From Gemmobacter nectariphilus DSM 15620 (GTDB lineage: Bacteria; Pseudomonadota; Alphaproteobacteria; Rhodobacterales; Rhodobacteraceae): 64,000 bases of DNA. The notes under the pieces are model-generated. The model searched no databases and was not told the origin of the DNA. It saw only the letters and a list, made by a program, of their open reading frames with translations. Position numbers and translations under genes: made by a program. Below, in pieces: positions 55,179 to 64,000 of this stretch. The DNA is taken from contig NZ_AUCM01000005.1 in assembly GCF_000429765.1 (NCBI RefSeq), positions 282,998-346,997 on the forward strand, written 5' to 3'. Positions within the stretch are counted from its first letter, which is position 1. Every line of letters begins with the position of its first letter.

Positions 55179-56588
55179 CTAGCCCAGAACCGCGCCGGGG
55201 TTCAAAATCCCCACCGGATCCAGCGCAGCCTTCAGCGCGCGCATCGCTGCCACGCGCGCCGGATCGCCGTATTTCGTCAGATCCGAGGTCTTGGCCCGGC
55301 CCAGCCCGTGTTCGGCACTGACTGACCCGCCGCGCGCGTGCACAAGGTCATGGACCAGTTCCTTGACCGCATTCGCCTGCCCGGCAAAGGCCCTGCGCGA
55401 CGCGCCCTTGGGAGGGAACACATTGTAGTGCAGGTTGCCATCGCCCAGATGGCCAAAGCAGTTGATGCGGAAATCGCCCATTGCCGCCAGCGCCGCCCCT
55501 GCCTCGGAAATGAAGCCCGGCAGTTCCGACAGCGGCAGCGCCACATCATGCGAGGAAATCGCACCGATCAGCCGGTTCGCCTCGGGGATGGTTTCGCGCA
55601 GGGTCCAGAAATCGTTCCGCTGGCTTTCGGATTGCGCGATCAGGCCATCGCTGACCAGATCGGCCTCGCCCCCCGCCTCGAACAGGGATTCCAGCATCTC
55701 GGCCGCCGACAGGCCATGCGGCAGGCCCAGATCCACCAGCACCATCCATTCCGGCGGATCGGCAAAGGGCTGGCGGACATCGGGCATGGTTTCCGACAGG
55801 AACACCGGCCCGTTGCGGTGGATCAGTTCAAAGGCCGAGACGCAGCCGGGCGCCAGCCCTTCGGCAAGGGCCAGCAGCGCCAGCGCCTCGGCCGGCCCGC
55901 CCACCACCATCAGCGCGGCGCCCGTCACCGGGGGCGGGGCGACCAGCCGCAAGCTGGCGGCGGTGATGATGCCCAGCGTGCCTTCGGACCCGATCAGCAG
56001 GTTGCGCAGGTCATAGCCCGTGTTGTCCTTGCGCAGCCGTTTCAGCCCGGCCAGGATGCTGCCATCGGCCAGCACCGCCTCGATGCCAAGGCACAGATCG
56101 CGCGCATTGCCCCAGCGCAGCACGTTCACGCCGCCCGCGTTGGTGGCCAGGTTGCCGCCGATGCTGCAGGTGCCTTCGGAGGCCAGCGACAGCGGGAACA
56201 TCCGCCCTGCTGCCTCGGCCGCCGCGCGCACATCGGCCAGTTTCGCGCCGGCCTCGGCGATCAGGACGTTTTCATCCGCCCAGACGCCGCGCACCGCCTT
56301 CATGCGTTCCAGCGACAGGATGACCGGGGCCGGGCCTTCGGACATGATCTGACCGCCGACAAGTCCGGTGCCGCCCCCCCATGGCACAATGCCGACCCGC
56401 GCCGCATGGCAGGCCCGCACGATGGCGGCCACTTCCTCGGTCGTGCGCGGCAGCGCAACGCAGCCACCAAGGCCGGCCCAGCGGCCGCGCGGCTCTTCCA
56501 GATAGCGCGGCTCAGGGGCGCGGATGGTGCCATCGGGCAAGCCGGCGGCAAGCTCTGCCACGAAACGATGATCGGCCGGGTTCAGCAC
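55179..56588 (-). CDS. FAD-linked D-2-hydroxyacid dehydrogenase (D-lactate / D-2-hydroxyglutarate type)
   Basis: A 469-residue VAO/PCMH-fold flavoprotein. The FAD-binding part has PWGGGTGLVGG and SIGGNLATNAGGVN; the C-terminal part has CFGHLGDGNLHYNVFP, whose His residues bind metal, and SAEHGLGRAK. Such enzymes oxidise D-lactate, D-2-hydroxyglutarate or glycolate. GTG at 56588, with GGAGG eight bases upstream, is preferred over upstream starts that lack homologous sequence. Operon with the GNAT gene. Confidence 0.87.
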   Translation of the reverse strand: MLNPADHRFVAELAAGLPDGTIRAPEPRYLEEPRGRWAGLGGCVALPRTTEEVAAIVRACHAARVGIVPWGGGTGLVGGQIMSEGPAPVILSLERMKAVRGVWADENVLIAEAGAKLADVRAAAEAAGRMFPLSLASEGTCSIGGNLATNAGGVNVLRWGNARDLCLGIEAVLADGSILAGLKRLRKDNTGYDLRNLLIGSEGTLGIITAASLRLVAPPPVTGAALMVVGGPAEALALLALAEGLAPGCVSAFELIHRNGPVFLSETMPDVRQPFADPPEWMVLVDLGLPHGLSAAEMLESLFEAGGEADLVSDGLIAQSESQRNDFWTLRETIPEANRLIGAISSHDVALPLSELPGFISEAGAALAAMGDFRINCFGHLGDGNLHYNVFPPKGASRRAFAGQANAVKELVHDLVHARGGSVSAEHGLGRAKTSDLTKYGDPARVAAMRALKAALDPVGILNPGAVLG

Positions 56589-56702
56589 GGCAGAGCCTCC
56601 GCAATGGTGATCTTTGCGAACGGGTATAGCGCAGGCAGGCCAGCGTGCAACCGCCCCGGCCGGCCGCAAAAGACCCCGAGTTGACAGCATTTTCGCATGA
56701 AC

Positions 56703-57158
56703 TCATGTCGGCAGCGGGGCATCGGGCTTGAACTGGTCCATGACGATCTGGCTTTGCACCCGCGCGACTGACGGGTGGGGCAGCAGAACCTGATGGATCA
56801 GCCGGTTCAGCCCTGGCAGATCGGCGCACCAGACCCGCAGCAGGTAATCCGCCTCGCCCGTCAGGGTCCAGGCGCTGATGATCTCGGGCCGGGTGGCGAC
56901 CAGCGTGGCCAGCGCCTGCGCGGCCTTGGGATCGTGGCTGGCCATCTGCACCTGGACAAAGGCCTGCACATGCAGGCCCAGCCGGTCCGGGCTGACACGG
57001 GCAGCATAGCCGGTGATATAGCCCTCGGCCTCCAGCCGCTGGCGGCGGCGGCCAGCCTGACTGGGCGACAGGCCAAGGCGGCTGCCCAGCACCTCGGAGG
57101 TCAGGGTGGCGTCCTTTTGCAGCTCGGCCAGCAGGCGCGAATCGATCTCGTCCAGCAT
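56703..57158 (-). CDS. Lrp/AsnC-family regulator next to hpd
   Basis: A 151-residue Lrp-type protein with an HTH (TSEVLGSRLGLSPSQAGRRR) and a RAM domain (AWTLTGEADYLLRVW). It is divergent from hpd, and a spaced inverted repeat lies between them, so it likely responds to tyrosine or phenylalanine and controls hpd. This is inference from arrangement. Confidence 0.9.
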   Translation of the reverse strand: MLDEIDSRLLAELQKDATLTSEVLGSRLGLSPSQAGRRRQRLEAEGYITGYAARVSPDRLGLHVQAFVQVQMASHDPKAAQALATLVATRPEIISAWTLTGEADYLLRVWCADLPGLNRLIHQVLLPHPSVARVQSQIVMDQFKPDAPLPT

Positions 57159-57169
57159 TGCGCGTTTCC

Positions 57170-57193
57170 CGCATTAATCCGCTGTATAATGCG
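57170..57193. promoter_or_regulatory. hpd promoter with Lrp-type inverted repeat
   Basis: CGCATTA (57170-57176) and TAATGCG (57187-57193) form a 7-bp inverted repeat with 10-bp spacing, in the Lrp/hpd divergent region. TATAAT at 57185-57190 within it is a consensus -10 box for hpd; bound regulator would cover it. A matching -35 was not clear. Confidence 0.55.
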
Positions 57194-57295
57194 CATATTG
57201 CGCGCAGATTGCAGGCAGGGCCAGCCATAATGCACACTTCCCTTGCAAGCTGTGCGGCAGACTCAGGTTAACCCCAGGAACCGGAGGAGAAACCC

Positions 57296-58396
57296 ATGGG
57301 CCCCTTCCCCCACGCCGCCCCCCGCGCGCAGATCACCGACCACAACCCCGCCGGCACCGACGGGTTCGAGTTCGTCGAATTCGCCCACCCCGACCCCGAA
57401 CAGCTGCGCGAGCTGTTCGCGCGGATGGGCTATGCGCTGACCGCCCGCCACAAGACCCGCGCCATCGAGCTGTGGCAGCAGGGCGACATCACCTATGTGC
57501 TGAATGACGAGCCCGGCAGCCATGCCCGCATGTTCGTCGAGGAACACGGCCCCTGCGCCCCGTCGATGTGCTGGCGCGTGGTTGACCGCCATCAGGCCCA
57601 TGCCCACGCGGTGGCCAAGGGCGCCACCCCCTATGACGGCCCCGGCAAGACGATGGACCTGCCCGCCATCGTCGGGATCGGCGGCAGCCTGATCTATTTC
57701 ACCGATGCCTATGGCGGCGCCCCCCAGGGGCCCTATGCGACCGAATTCGACTTTGTCGCGACGCCCAAGCCTGCGGGGGTGGGGTTCTATTACCTCGACC
57801 ACCTCACCCACAACGTCCACAAGGGCAACATGGATGTGTGGTTCCGCTTCTATGGCGACATCTTCAACTTTCGCGAAATCCGCTTCTTCGACATCGAGGG
57901 CAAATACACCGGCCTGACCAGCCGCGCCCTGACCAGCCCCTGCGGCCGCATCCGCATTCCGATCAACGAGGATCGCGGCGACAAGGGCCAGATCGTCGAA
58001 TACCTGCGCCGCTACAACGGCGAGGGGATCCAGCATATCGCGGTGGGCACCGAAGACATCTATGGCGCCACGGATGCGATTGCCGAACGCGGGCTGAAAT
58101 TCATGCCGGCGCCGCCGAAATCCTATTACGACATGAGCCTGGATCGCGTCACCGGCCATACCGAACCGCTGGATCGCATGATGAAGCACGGCATCCTGAT
58201 CGACGGCGAAGGCGTGGTGGATGGCGGCGAGACGAAGATCCTGCTGCAGATCTTCTCGAAAACCGTGATCGGGCCGATCTTCTTCGAATTCATCCAGCGC
58301 AAGGGTGACGACGGCTTTGGCGAGGGCAACTTCAAGGCGCTGTTCGAATCAATCGAGCGGGACCAGATCGAACGCGGCGTGCTGGTCGCGGAATAG
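57296..58396 (+). CDS. hpd: 4-Hydroxyphenylpyruvate dioxygenase
   Basis: A 366-residue Fe(II) dioxygenase that converts 4-hydroxyphenylpyruvate to homogentisate in tyrosine breakdown. Iron ligands by motif are His169 (YLDHLTHNV), His247 (GIQHIAVGT) and Glu331 (FFEFIQRKGDDGFGEGNF). Length matches the family. ATG 57296 has GGAGGAG upstream. Other genes of the pathway (hmgA, fahA) are not in the window. Confidence 0.96.
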   Translation: MGPFPHAAPRAQITDHNPAGTDGFEFVEFAHPDPEQLRELFARMGYALTARHKTRAIELWQQGDITYVLNDEPGSHARMFVEEHGPCAPSMCWRVVDRHQAHAHAVAKGATPYDGPGKTMDLPAIVGIGGSLIYFTDAYGGAPQGPYATEFDFVATPKPAGVGFYYLDHLTHNVHKGNMDVWFRFYGDIFNFREIRFFDIEGKYTGLTSRALTSPCGRIRIPINEDRGDKGQIVEYLRRYNGEGIQHIAVGTEDIYGATDAIAERGLKFMPAPPKSYYDMSLDRVTGHTEPLDRMMKHGILIDGEGVVDGGETKILLQIFSKTVIGPIFFEFIQRKGDDGFGEGNFKALFESIERDQIERGVLVAE

Positions 58397-58541
58397 GCAA
58401 CTTGCCCCCGGTCCTTGGCCCCTGCCCGTGCGGGGGCTATATCCTCAGGGTGCCTGCCTCATCGAGAAAGCCGGCCAGCCGGGTGATCCAGCCTGCAGGG
58501 CCAGCCGTAATCTAGATGACAGCGCGTGAGGAGAACATGCC

Positions 58542-59624
58542 ATGACCATCCACACCCCCGCCATCGACCGCGAACCCGGCCATGCCGAGGCAGAGGCCGC
58601 CCTGGCCCTGCTGCGCCGTTGGGCAAGGGACATGCCGGCGGAAGTGGTGGCATCGCTGGACCCGGCCCTGGCACCCGTGCTGGCCACGGGCGGGCTCAGC
58701 CGCGACTATCCGGCCGATTTTCGCCCCGATGCCTCCTACAAGGCGACGCTGCCTGACCTGCAGAACGGCCCCTCCAGCCTGATCCGCGGCGCAAAGGCGG
58801 TGATCCAGCATGTCGGCATTTCCAACTTTCGCCTGCCGATCCGCTACCAGACCCGCGATGGCGGCGAACTGACTCTGGAAACCTCGGTGACGGGCACCGT
58901 CAGCCTCGAGGCCGACAAGAAGGGCATCAACATGAGCCGCATCATGCGCTCGTTCTATGCCCACAGCGACCGGCAATTCTCGCTTGGGGTGGTCGAAGCG
59001 GCGCTGGAAGACTACCGCCGCGATCTCGAAAGCTTCGATGCGCGGATCCAGATGCGGTTTTCATGGCCGATGCGGGTCGAAAGCCTGCGCTCGGGGCTGT
59101 CGGGCTGGCAGTATTACGACATCGCGCTGGAACTGGTGGATACGGCCGGCGTGCGCAAACGGCTGGTGCATGTGGATTACGTTTATTCCTCGACCTGCCC
59201 TTGCTCGCTGGAGCTGTCAGAGCACGCACGCGCCACGCGGGGCCAGCTGGCAACGCCCCACGCCCAGCGATCTGTCGCGCGGCTTTCGGTCGAGCTGGTG
59301 GGCGAAGATCGCCTGTGGTTCGAGGATCTGATCGATCTGGCCCGCCGCGCGATCCCGACCGAGACGCAGGTCATGGTGAAACGCGAGGACGAACAGGCCT
59401 TCGCCGAGCTGAACGCGGCGAACCCGATCTTTGTCGAAGATGCCGCCCGCAGCTTCTGCGCCGCGTTGCGGGCCGACGGCCGGATCGGCGATTTCCGCGT
59501 GGTCGCCAGCCACCAGGAAAGCCTGCACAGCCACGATGCGGTGAGCGTGCTGACCGAAGGCCCGACCTTCGCCGGCGCAAGCCTCGATCCGCATCTGTTC
59601 GCCAGCCTGATCCATCGCGGCTGA
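58542..59624 (+). CDS. folE2: GTP cyclohydrolase FolE2 (type IB)
   Basis: A 360-residue GTP cyclohydrolase IB, the first enzyme of folate synthesis, of the tunnelling fold. Typical segments are VGISNFRLPI, GVNMSR-like KGINMSRIMRSFY and the metal-site Cys in STCPCSLELSEHARA. FolE2 can work with metals other than zinc and often replaces or backs up FolE. Upstream AGGAGAA supports ATG 58542. Confidence 0.94.
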   Translation: MTIHTPAIDREPGHAEAEAALALLRRWARDMPAEVVASLDPALAPVLATGGLSRDYPADFRPDASYKATLPDLQNGPSSLIRGAKAVIQHVGISNFRLPIRYQTRDGGELTLETSVTGTVSLEADKKGINMSRIMRSFYAHSDRQFSLGVVEAALEDYRRDLESFDARIQMRFSWPMRVESLRSGLSGWQYYDIALELVDTAGVRKRLVHVDYVYSSTCPCSLELSEHARATRGQLATPHAQRSVARLSVELVGEDRLWFEDLIDLARRAIPTETQVMVKREDEQAFAELNAANPIFVEDAARSFCAALRADGRIGDFRVVASHQESLHSHDAVSVLTEGPTFAGASLDPHLFASLIHRG

Positions 59625-59732
59625 AGAAAAGCCGTGCGCGGGGGCATCGAGCCCCCTTGCCCGGCGCTGCCGCGGATGTGTGGCAAAGTCTCGCTTCTGA
59701 CCGGGGCCACGGCAAGATACCTGCGTCGGCTG

Positions 59733-59766
59733 CCTCCGGCGGGGGTATTTGTAGCAAGGTGAAACC
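59733..59766. repeat. Dispersed intergenic element, inverted copy upstream of glpX
   Basis: CCTCCGGCGGGGGTATTTG continues TAGCAAGGTGAAA, the reverse-complement form of the element at 2521 and 59800. It faces the next copy 34 bp away, so the two form a long imperfect inverted repeat. Confidence 0.45.
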
Positions 59767-59799
59767 GAACGATTATCCGCGCCGCAGCATCAGGTCTGC

Positions 59800-59832
59800 T
59801 TTTCGACTTGATCCAAATATCCTGGGGGGAGC
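59800..59832. repeat. Dispersed intergenic element, direct copy upstream of glpX
   Basis: TTTTCGACTTGATCCAAATA then TCCTGGGGGGAGCC. The core CTTGATCCAAATATCC is identical to the copy at 2521 over 16 bases. Confidence 0.55.
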
Positions 59833-60004
59833 CGATCCGGCGCTTGCGCAGGATCGGCCGGGGGGCAAGGCCCCCCGCCTTGCCCAAAGCCTGAAGCCGC
59901 CCGGAACGGGCGGCGCAAGGGTGCGGGAGCGCCTGCGCGGGGTTCCCTTTCAAGGCATCCAGGGGTAGAACCTAGCCGGAATTACCCCTTTTCAGGATGC
60001 CGCC

Positions 60005-60970
60005 ATGCCGCAGACCGTCGATTTCAACGACCGCATGTTGTCGCTGGGCCTTGCCCGCGTTTCCGAAGCCGCCGCCATCGCCTCGGCCAAGCTGATCGGG
60101 CGCGGCGACGAGAAGGCCGCGGATCAGGCTGCGGTGGACGCCATGCGCAAGCAGCTCAACCTGCTGGACATCGCCGGAACCGTGGTCATCGGCGAGGGGG
60201 AGCGGGACGAGGCGCCCATGCTCTACATCGGTGAGGAAGTCGGCACCGGCAAGGGCCCTGCGGTCGACATCGCGCTTGATCCGCTGGAAGGCACCACGCT
60301 GACCGCCAAGGACATGCCCAACGCCCTGGCCGTGATCGCCATGGCGCCGCGCGGCACCTTGCTGCATGCCCCCGATGTCTACATGGAAAAGCTGGCGGTC
60401 GGTCCCGGCTATGCCGATGGGGTCGTCACGCTGGACATGGACCCGGCCGAGCGGGTGCGGCAGCTGGCCAAGGCCAAGGGGGGCACGCCGGCCGACATCA
60501 CCGTCTGCATTCTCGAGCGCCCGCGGCATCAGGATCTGATCAAGGCGGTTCGTTCGACCGGCGCCGCAATCCGCCTGATCACCGATGGTGACGTGGCAGG
60601 TGTCATCCACTGCGCCGAATCCGAACAGACCGGCATCGACATGTACATGGGGTCGGGCGGTGCGCCCGAAGGCGTGCTGGCGGCCAGTGCGCTGAAATGC
60701 ATGGGCGGCCAGATCTATGGCCAGCTGCTGTTTCGCAACGATGACGAAAGGGGCCGGGCCGAACGCGCCGGGATCACCGATCTGAACCGCATCTACACCC
60801 GCGACGAGATGGTGACCGCCGACGTGATCTTCGCCGCCACTGGCGTGACCGATGGCTCGATCCTGCGCGGCCTCAAGCGCGAGGTCGGCTGGGTCACCAC
60901 CGAGACGGTGCTGATGCGCTCGAAAACCGGGTCGGTGCGGCGGATGACCTATCGCACGCCGGTGAAGTGA
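60005..60970 (+). CDS. glpX: Fructose-1,6-bisphosphatase class II
   Basis: A 321-residue lithium-sensitive phosphatase of gluconeogenesis. Metal-site residues appear in GEGERDEAPMLYIGE and DPLEGTTL, followed by GAPEGVLAASALKCMGGQ. Cytoplasmic. ATG 60005 follows CAGGA. Followed after 102 bp by recJ. Confidence 0.95.
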   Translation: MPQTVDFNDRMLSLGLARVSEAAAIASAKLIGRGDEKAADQAAVDAMRKQLNLLDIAGTVVIGEGERDEAPMLYIGEEVGTGKGPAVDIALDPLEGTTLTAKDMPNALAVIAMAPRGTLLHAPDVYMEKLAVGPGYADGVVTLDMDPAERVRQLAKAKGGTPADITVCILERPRHQDLIKAVRSTGAAIRLITDGDVAGVIHCAESEQTGIDMYMGSGGAPEGVLAASALKCMGGQIYGQLLFRNDDERGRAERAGITDLNRIYTRDEMVTADVIFAATGVTDGSILRGLKREVGWVTTETVLMRSKTGSVRRMTYRTPVK

Positions 60971-61072
60971 TCGGCGGCACGTCAGTGCTTCGAGGGGATT
61001 GCCGCACGGCCGCTGGTCGGCAGAAGTGCGGCGCCCCCGTTCAGAATTGTTGCGACAGATGAAGAGGCAGCC

Positions 61073-62803
<1,731 letters not shown>

Positions 62804-62868
62804 TCGCGCCTCGCAACTGCCCGAAAAGCCTTGCAGAAAAAAGTTTGCAGAAAGGCGCGGATTCCCTC

Positions 62869-62897
62869 TTGCGCCTTCCCGAGCAACCCTCTAGATA
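62869..62897 (+). promoter_or_regulatory. Promoter of tRNA-Glu
   Basis: TTGCGC (62869-62874), a 17-bp spacer, then TAGATA (62892-62897), ending 18 bp before the tRNA. Spacing and position fit a sigma-70-type promoter. Confidence 0.6.
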
Positions 62898-62915
62898 CCC
62901 GCTCACGCCAAGCGT

Positions 62916-62990
62916 GGCCCGTTCGTCTATCGGTTAGGACGTCAGGTTTTCAACCTGAAAAGAGGGGTTCGACTCCCCTACGGGCTGCCA
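62916..62990 (+). tRNA. tRNA-Glu (anticodon TTC)
   Basis: A 75-nt cloverleaf with acceptor arms GGCCCGT and ACGGGCT (one terminal G-U pair), anticodon stem TCAGG/CCTGA closing TTTTCAA (anticodon TTC), T loop GGTTCGACTCC and encoded CCA. IS remnants begin about 130 bp downstream. Confidence 0.96.
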
Positions 62991-63118
62991 CTGTGCCTTC
63001 CTAGGCAATTGATTTCATCAGGAAATCAGCGGTCAAGGGTATATCTGTCCACAATATACCCACAGCATATCACTGTTAGGGTGATCCTCTCGGTTTTAGT
63101 GGGGTCCGGCCGTAGAAT

Positions 63119-63358
63119 TCACGCGGCCACCTTCAGCTTCATGGCAGGTGTGACCCCGCCGATGCGCATGTTGGGGCGTTCGTTGTTGTAGGTCCACCGA
63201 CATTCGGTGGCGATCTGTTGCACCGCCTCGATGGTTTCAAAGTTGTAGAGGTCCAGCCATTCGTGGCGGACCGTCCGGTTGTAACGCACGACATAGGCGT
63301 TCTGCTGGGGCTTGCCGGGCTGTATGCAGGTCAGGGCGATGCCTTGCGTCTCGGCCCA
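63119..63358 (-). mobile_element. IS3-family transposase OrfB, C-terminal fragment
   Basis: Minus-strand frame encodes about 78 residues of the end of an IS3-family integrase-type transposase: CIQPGKPQQNAYVVRYNRTV, then HEWLDLYNFETIEAVQ and the terminal YNNERPNMRIGGVTPAMKLK. The N-terminal two thirds are missing: at ~63360 it switches to a different OrfB piece on the opposite strand. The Glu of the DDE triad would lie in QQNAYVVRYN, where Val replaces it (family: AYVERYN), so it was inactive even before truncation or has decayed since. Confidence 0.8.
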
Positions 63359-63367
63359 GACCACCTG

Positions 63368-63650
63368 TTCCGCATCTACCGCGAGGAGCGGCTGCACGTC
63401 CGGCGTCGCGGCGGGCGCAAGAGGGCCATCGGCACACGGGCTTTGATGTCGTTGCCGCTGACGCCGAACCAGCGCTGGTCATTGGGCTTCGTGTCTGACC
63501 AGCTGACCGATGGCCGCCGCTTCCGGGTGCTGACCGTGGCGGATGACTGCACGCGGGAATGTCTCGCCCTGATCGCGGACACGTCACTGTCCGGCGCAAG
63601 GGTGGCACGGGAGTTGGCGACACTGTTCGAGGTGCGCGGAAAGCCCAGAA
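63368..63650 (+). mobile_element. IS3-family transposase OrfB, internal fragment
   Basis: Plus-strand frame encodes FRIYREERLHVRRRGGRKRA, then PNQRWSLGFVSDQLTDGRRF and LADTSLSGARVARELATL-like sequence ending RGKPRS: the middle of an IS3-family (IS407-like) OrfB with the first catalytic Asp region. It lacks its N terminus, joined to the opposite-strand fragment at ~63360, and stops at ~63651 where another element begins. Confidence 0.78.
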
Positions 63651-63653
63651 GTG

Positions 63654-64000
63654 TGAACCGCACCGGGTTTGCCGGAGGCTCCAACTCCTGAGTAGGATGG
63701 AGCATCATGAGCAAGACGACGAACAAGTTTTCCCCCGAAGTGCGTGAACGCGCGGTGCGGCTGGTCTTCGACAACGAGGGGCAGCATGGGTCGCGGTGGC
63801 AGGCGATCGTGTCGATTGCGGCGAAGATCGGTTGTTCTGCCCATACGCTGAACGAGTGGGTGAAGAAGGCCGAGGTCGACAGCGGGAAGCGCGCGGGCAT
63901 TCCGACCGAGATGGCCGAGCGCATGAAGGCTTTGGAACGCGAGAACCGCGAGCTGCGCCAGGCGAACGAGATCCTTCGCAAGGCGTCAGCGCATTTTGCG
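63654..64000 (+). mobile_element. IS3-family insertion sequence, left end; continues past the window
   Basis: The left end reads TGAACCGCACCGGGTTTGCC followed by GGAGGCTCC, in the style of IS3-family terminal repeats, directly after the broken OrfB fragment. It carries orfA; orfB and the right end lie outside. The exact first base (63652 or 63654) is uncertain without the right end. Confidence 0.7.
63707..64000 (+). CDS. IS3-family transposase OrfA, 3' end outside the window
   Basis: 98 codons open to the right edge: [20 protein letters not shown], an HTH region ([20 protein letters not shown]) and a leucine-zipper-like coiled coil ([20 protein letters not shown]). This is the DNA-binding OrfA, normally ~90-110 residues, followed by orfB through a -1 frameshift. 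ATG 63707 follows GGATGGAG. Confidence 0.9.
   Translation, partial: MSKTTNKFSPEVRERAVRLVFDNEGQHGSRWQAIVSIAAKIGCSAHTLNEWVKKAEVDSGKRAGIPTEMAERMKALERENRELRQANEILRKASAHFA

Larger units (their letters stand above)
59625..60004. other. 380-bp intergenic region of repeats and hairpins
   Basis: No gene. It holds a possible folE2 terminator GGGGGC-atcga-GCCCCC (59640-59656), two facing copies of the dispersed element, and three palindromes: GCCGATCC/GGATCGGC (59831-59858), CGGGGGG/CCCCCCG (59859-59877) and GCCGCCCG-gaa-CGGGCGGC (59896-59914). The promoter of glpX should lie near its right end. Confidence 0.6.

Noticed and set aside
62991..63118. Possible attachment site formed by a tRNA-Glu 3'-end duplication
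   Set aside because: No repeat of the tRNA 3' end was found in the remaining sequence; the partner copy could only lie outside the window.

Overview
The window is about 64 kb of high-GC (roughly two-thirds G+C) bacterial chromosome with dense coding, long runs of genes whose stop and start codons overlap (ATGA, TGATG), encoded CCA on tRNAs and a soluble NAD-dependent formate dehydrogenase of the FdsGBAD type. Together with the AspRS type, the Lrp- and GntR-rich regulation and the recurring intergenic element, this points to an alphaproteobacterium of the Rhodobacterales, most like Paracoccus or Rhodobacter. This placement is inference; no marker gene in the window settles the genus.

Layout. 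1-4.5 kb: the 3' part of aspS, overlapped at its stop by a BglII/BstYI-type restriction endonuclease gene that converges on an MT-A70 adenine methyltransferase gene (a probable type II restriction-modification pair), then an EamA exporter and tRNA-Pro(CGG). 4.6-7.7 kb: an acyl-CoA-dehydrogenase-fold monooxygenase with a LysR regulator, and an alpha/beta hydrolase. 8-11.3 kb: a signalling pair, a receiver protein with a degenerate kinase half whose natural start is followed by an in-frame stop, and a 7TM-PAS-PAS histidine kinase. 11.4-17.7 kb: a sarcosine-oxidase-like flavoprotein convergent with fdsGBA-fdsD, which lacks fdsC. 17.9-22.8 kb: an SDR, then dgkA-eptA divergent from a PmrAB-like two-component system. 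22.8-27.2 kb: an Lrp regulator divergent from a sulfate ABC operon.

27.2-48.8 kb is a peptide and amino-compound catabolic region. A dppABCDF-type transporter plus M32 carboxypeptidase is transcribed away from a six-gene operon (gntR, creatininase-family hydrolase, PanE-like reductase, SDR, NodB-type deacetylase, isoaspartyl peptidase). The dppA-like gene and gntR both begin with the same 12-base sequence GGTAACAC(C/T)ATG, so one regulator probably controls both arms. Beside it lie a class III transaminase, a RidA protein, two FCD-type GntR regulators and a second peptide ABC transporter with a fused double ATPase.

48.9-62.8 kb is mostly housekeeping and small metabolism: a HutC-type regulator with an LLM monooxygenase, DUF2332 and pth, a small secreted protein, an ABM-domain protein, rplY, a GNAT acetyltransferase, an FAD-linked 2-hydroxyacid dehydrogenase, an Lrp regulator divergent from hpd, folE2, glpX and recJ. 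The last kilobase holds tRNA-Glu(TTC) with a recognisable promoter, followed by pieces of three IS3-family elements, the last of which runs off the window.

The best candidates for something not yet described are the operator-linked divergent regulon at 27.2-39.7 kb and, less so, the restriction-modification pair coupled to aspS.
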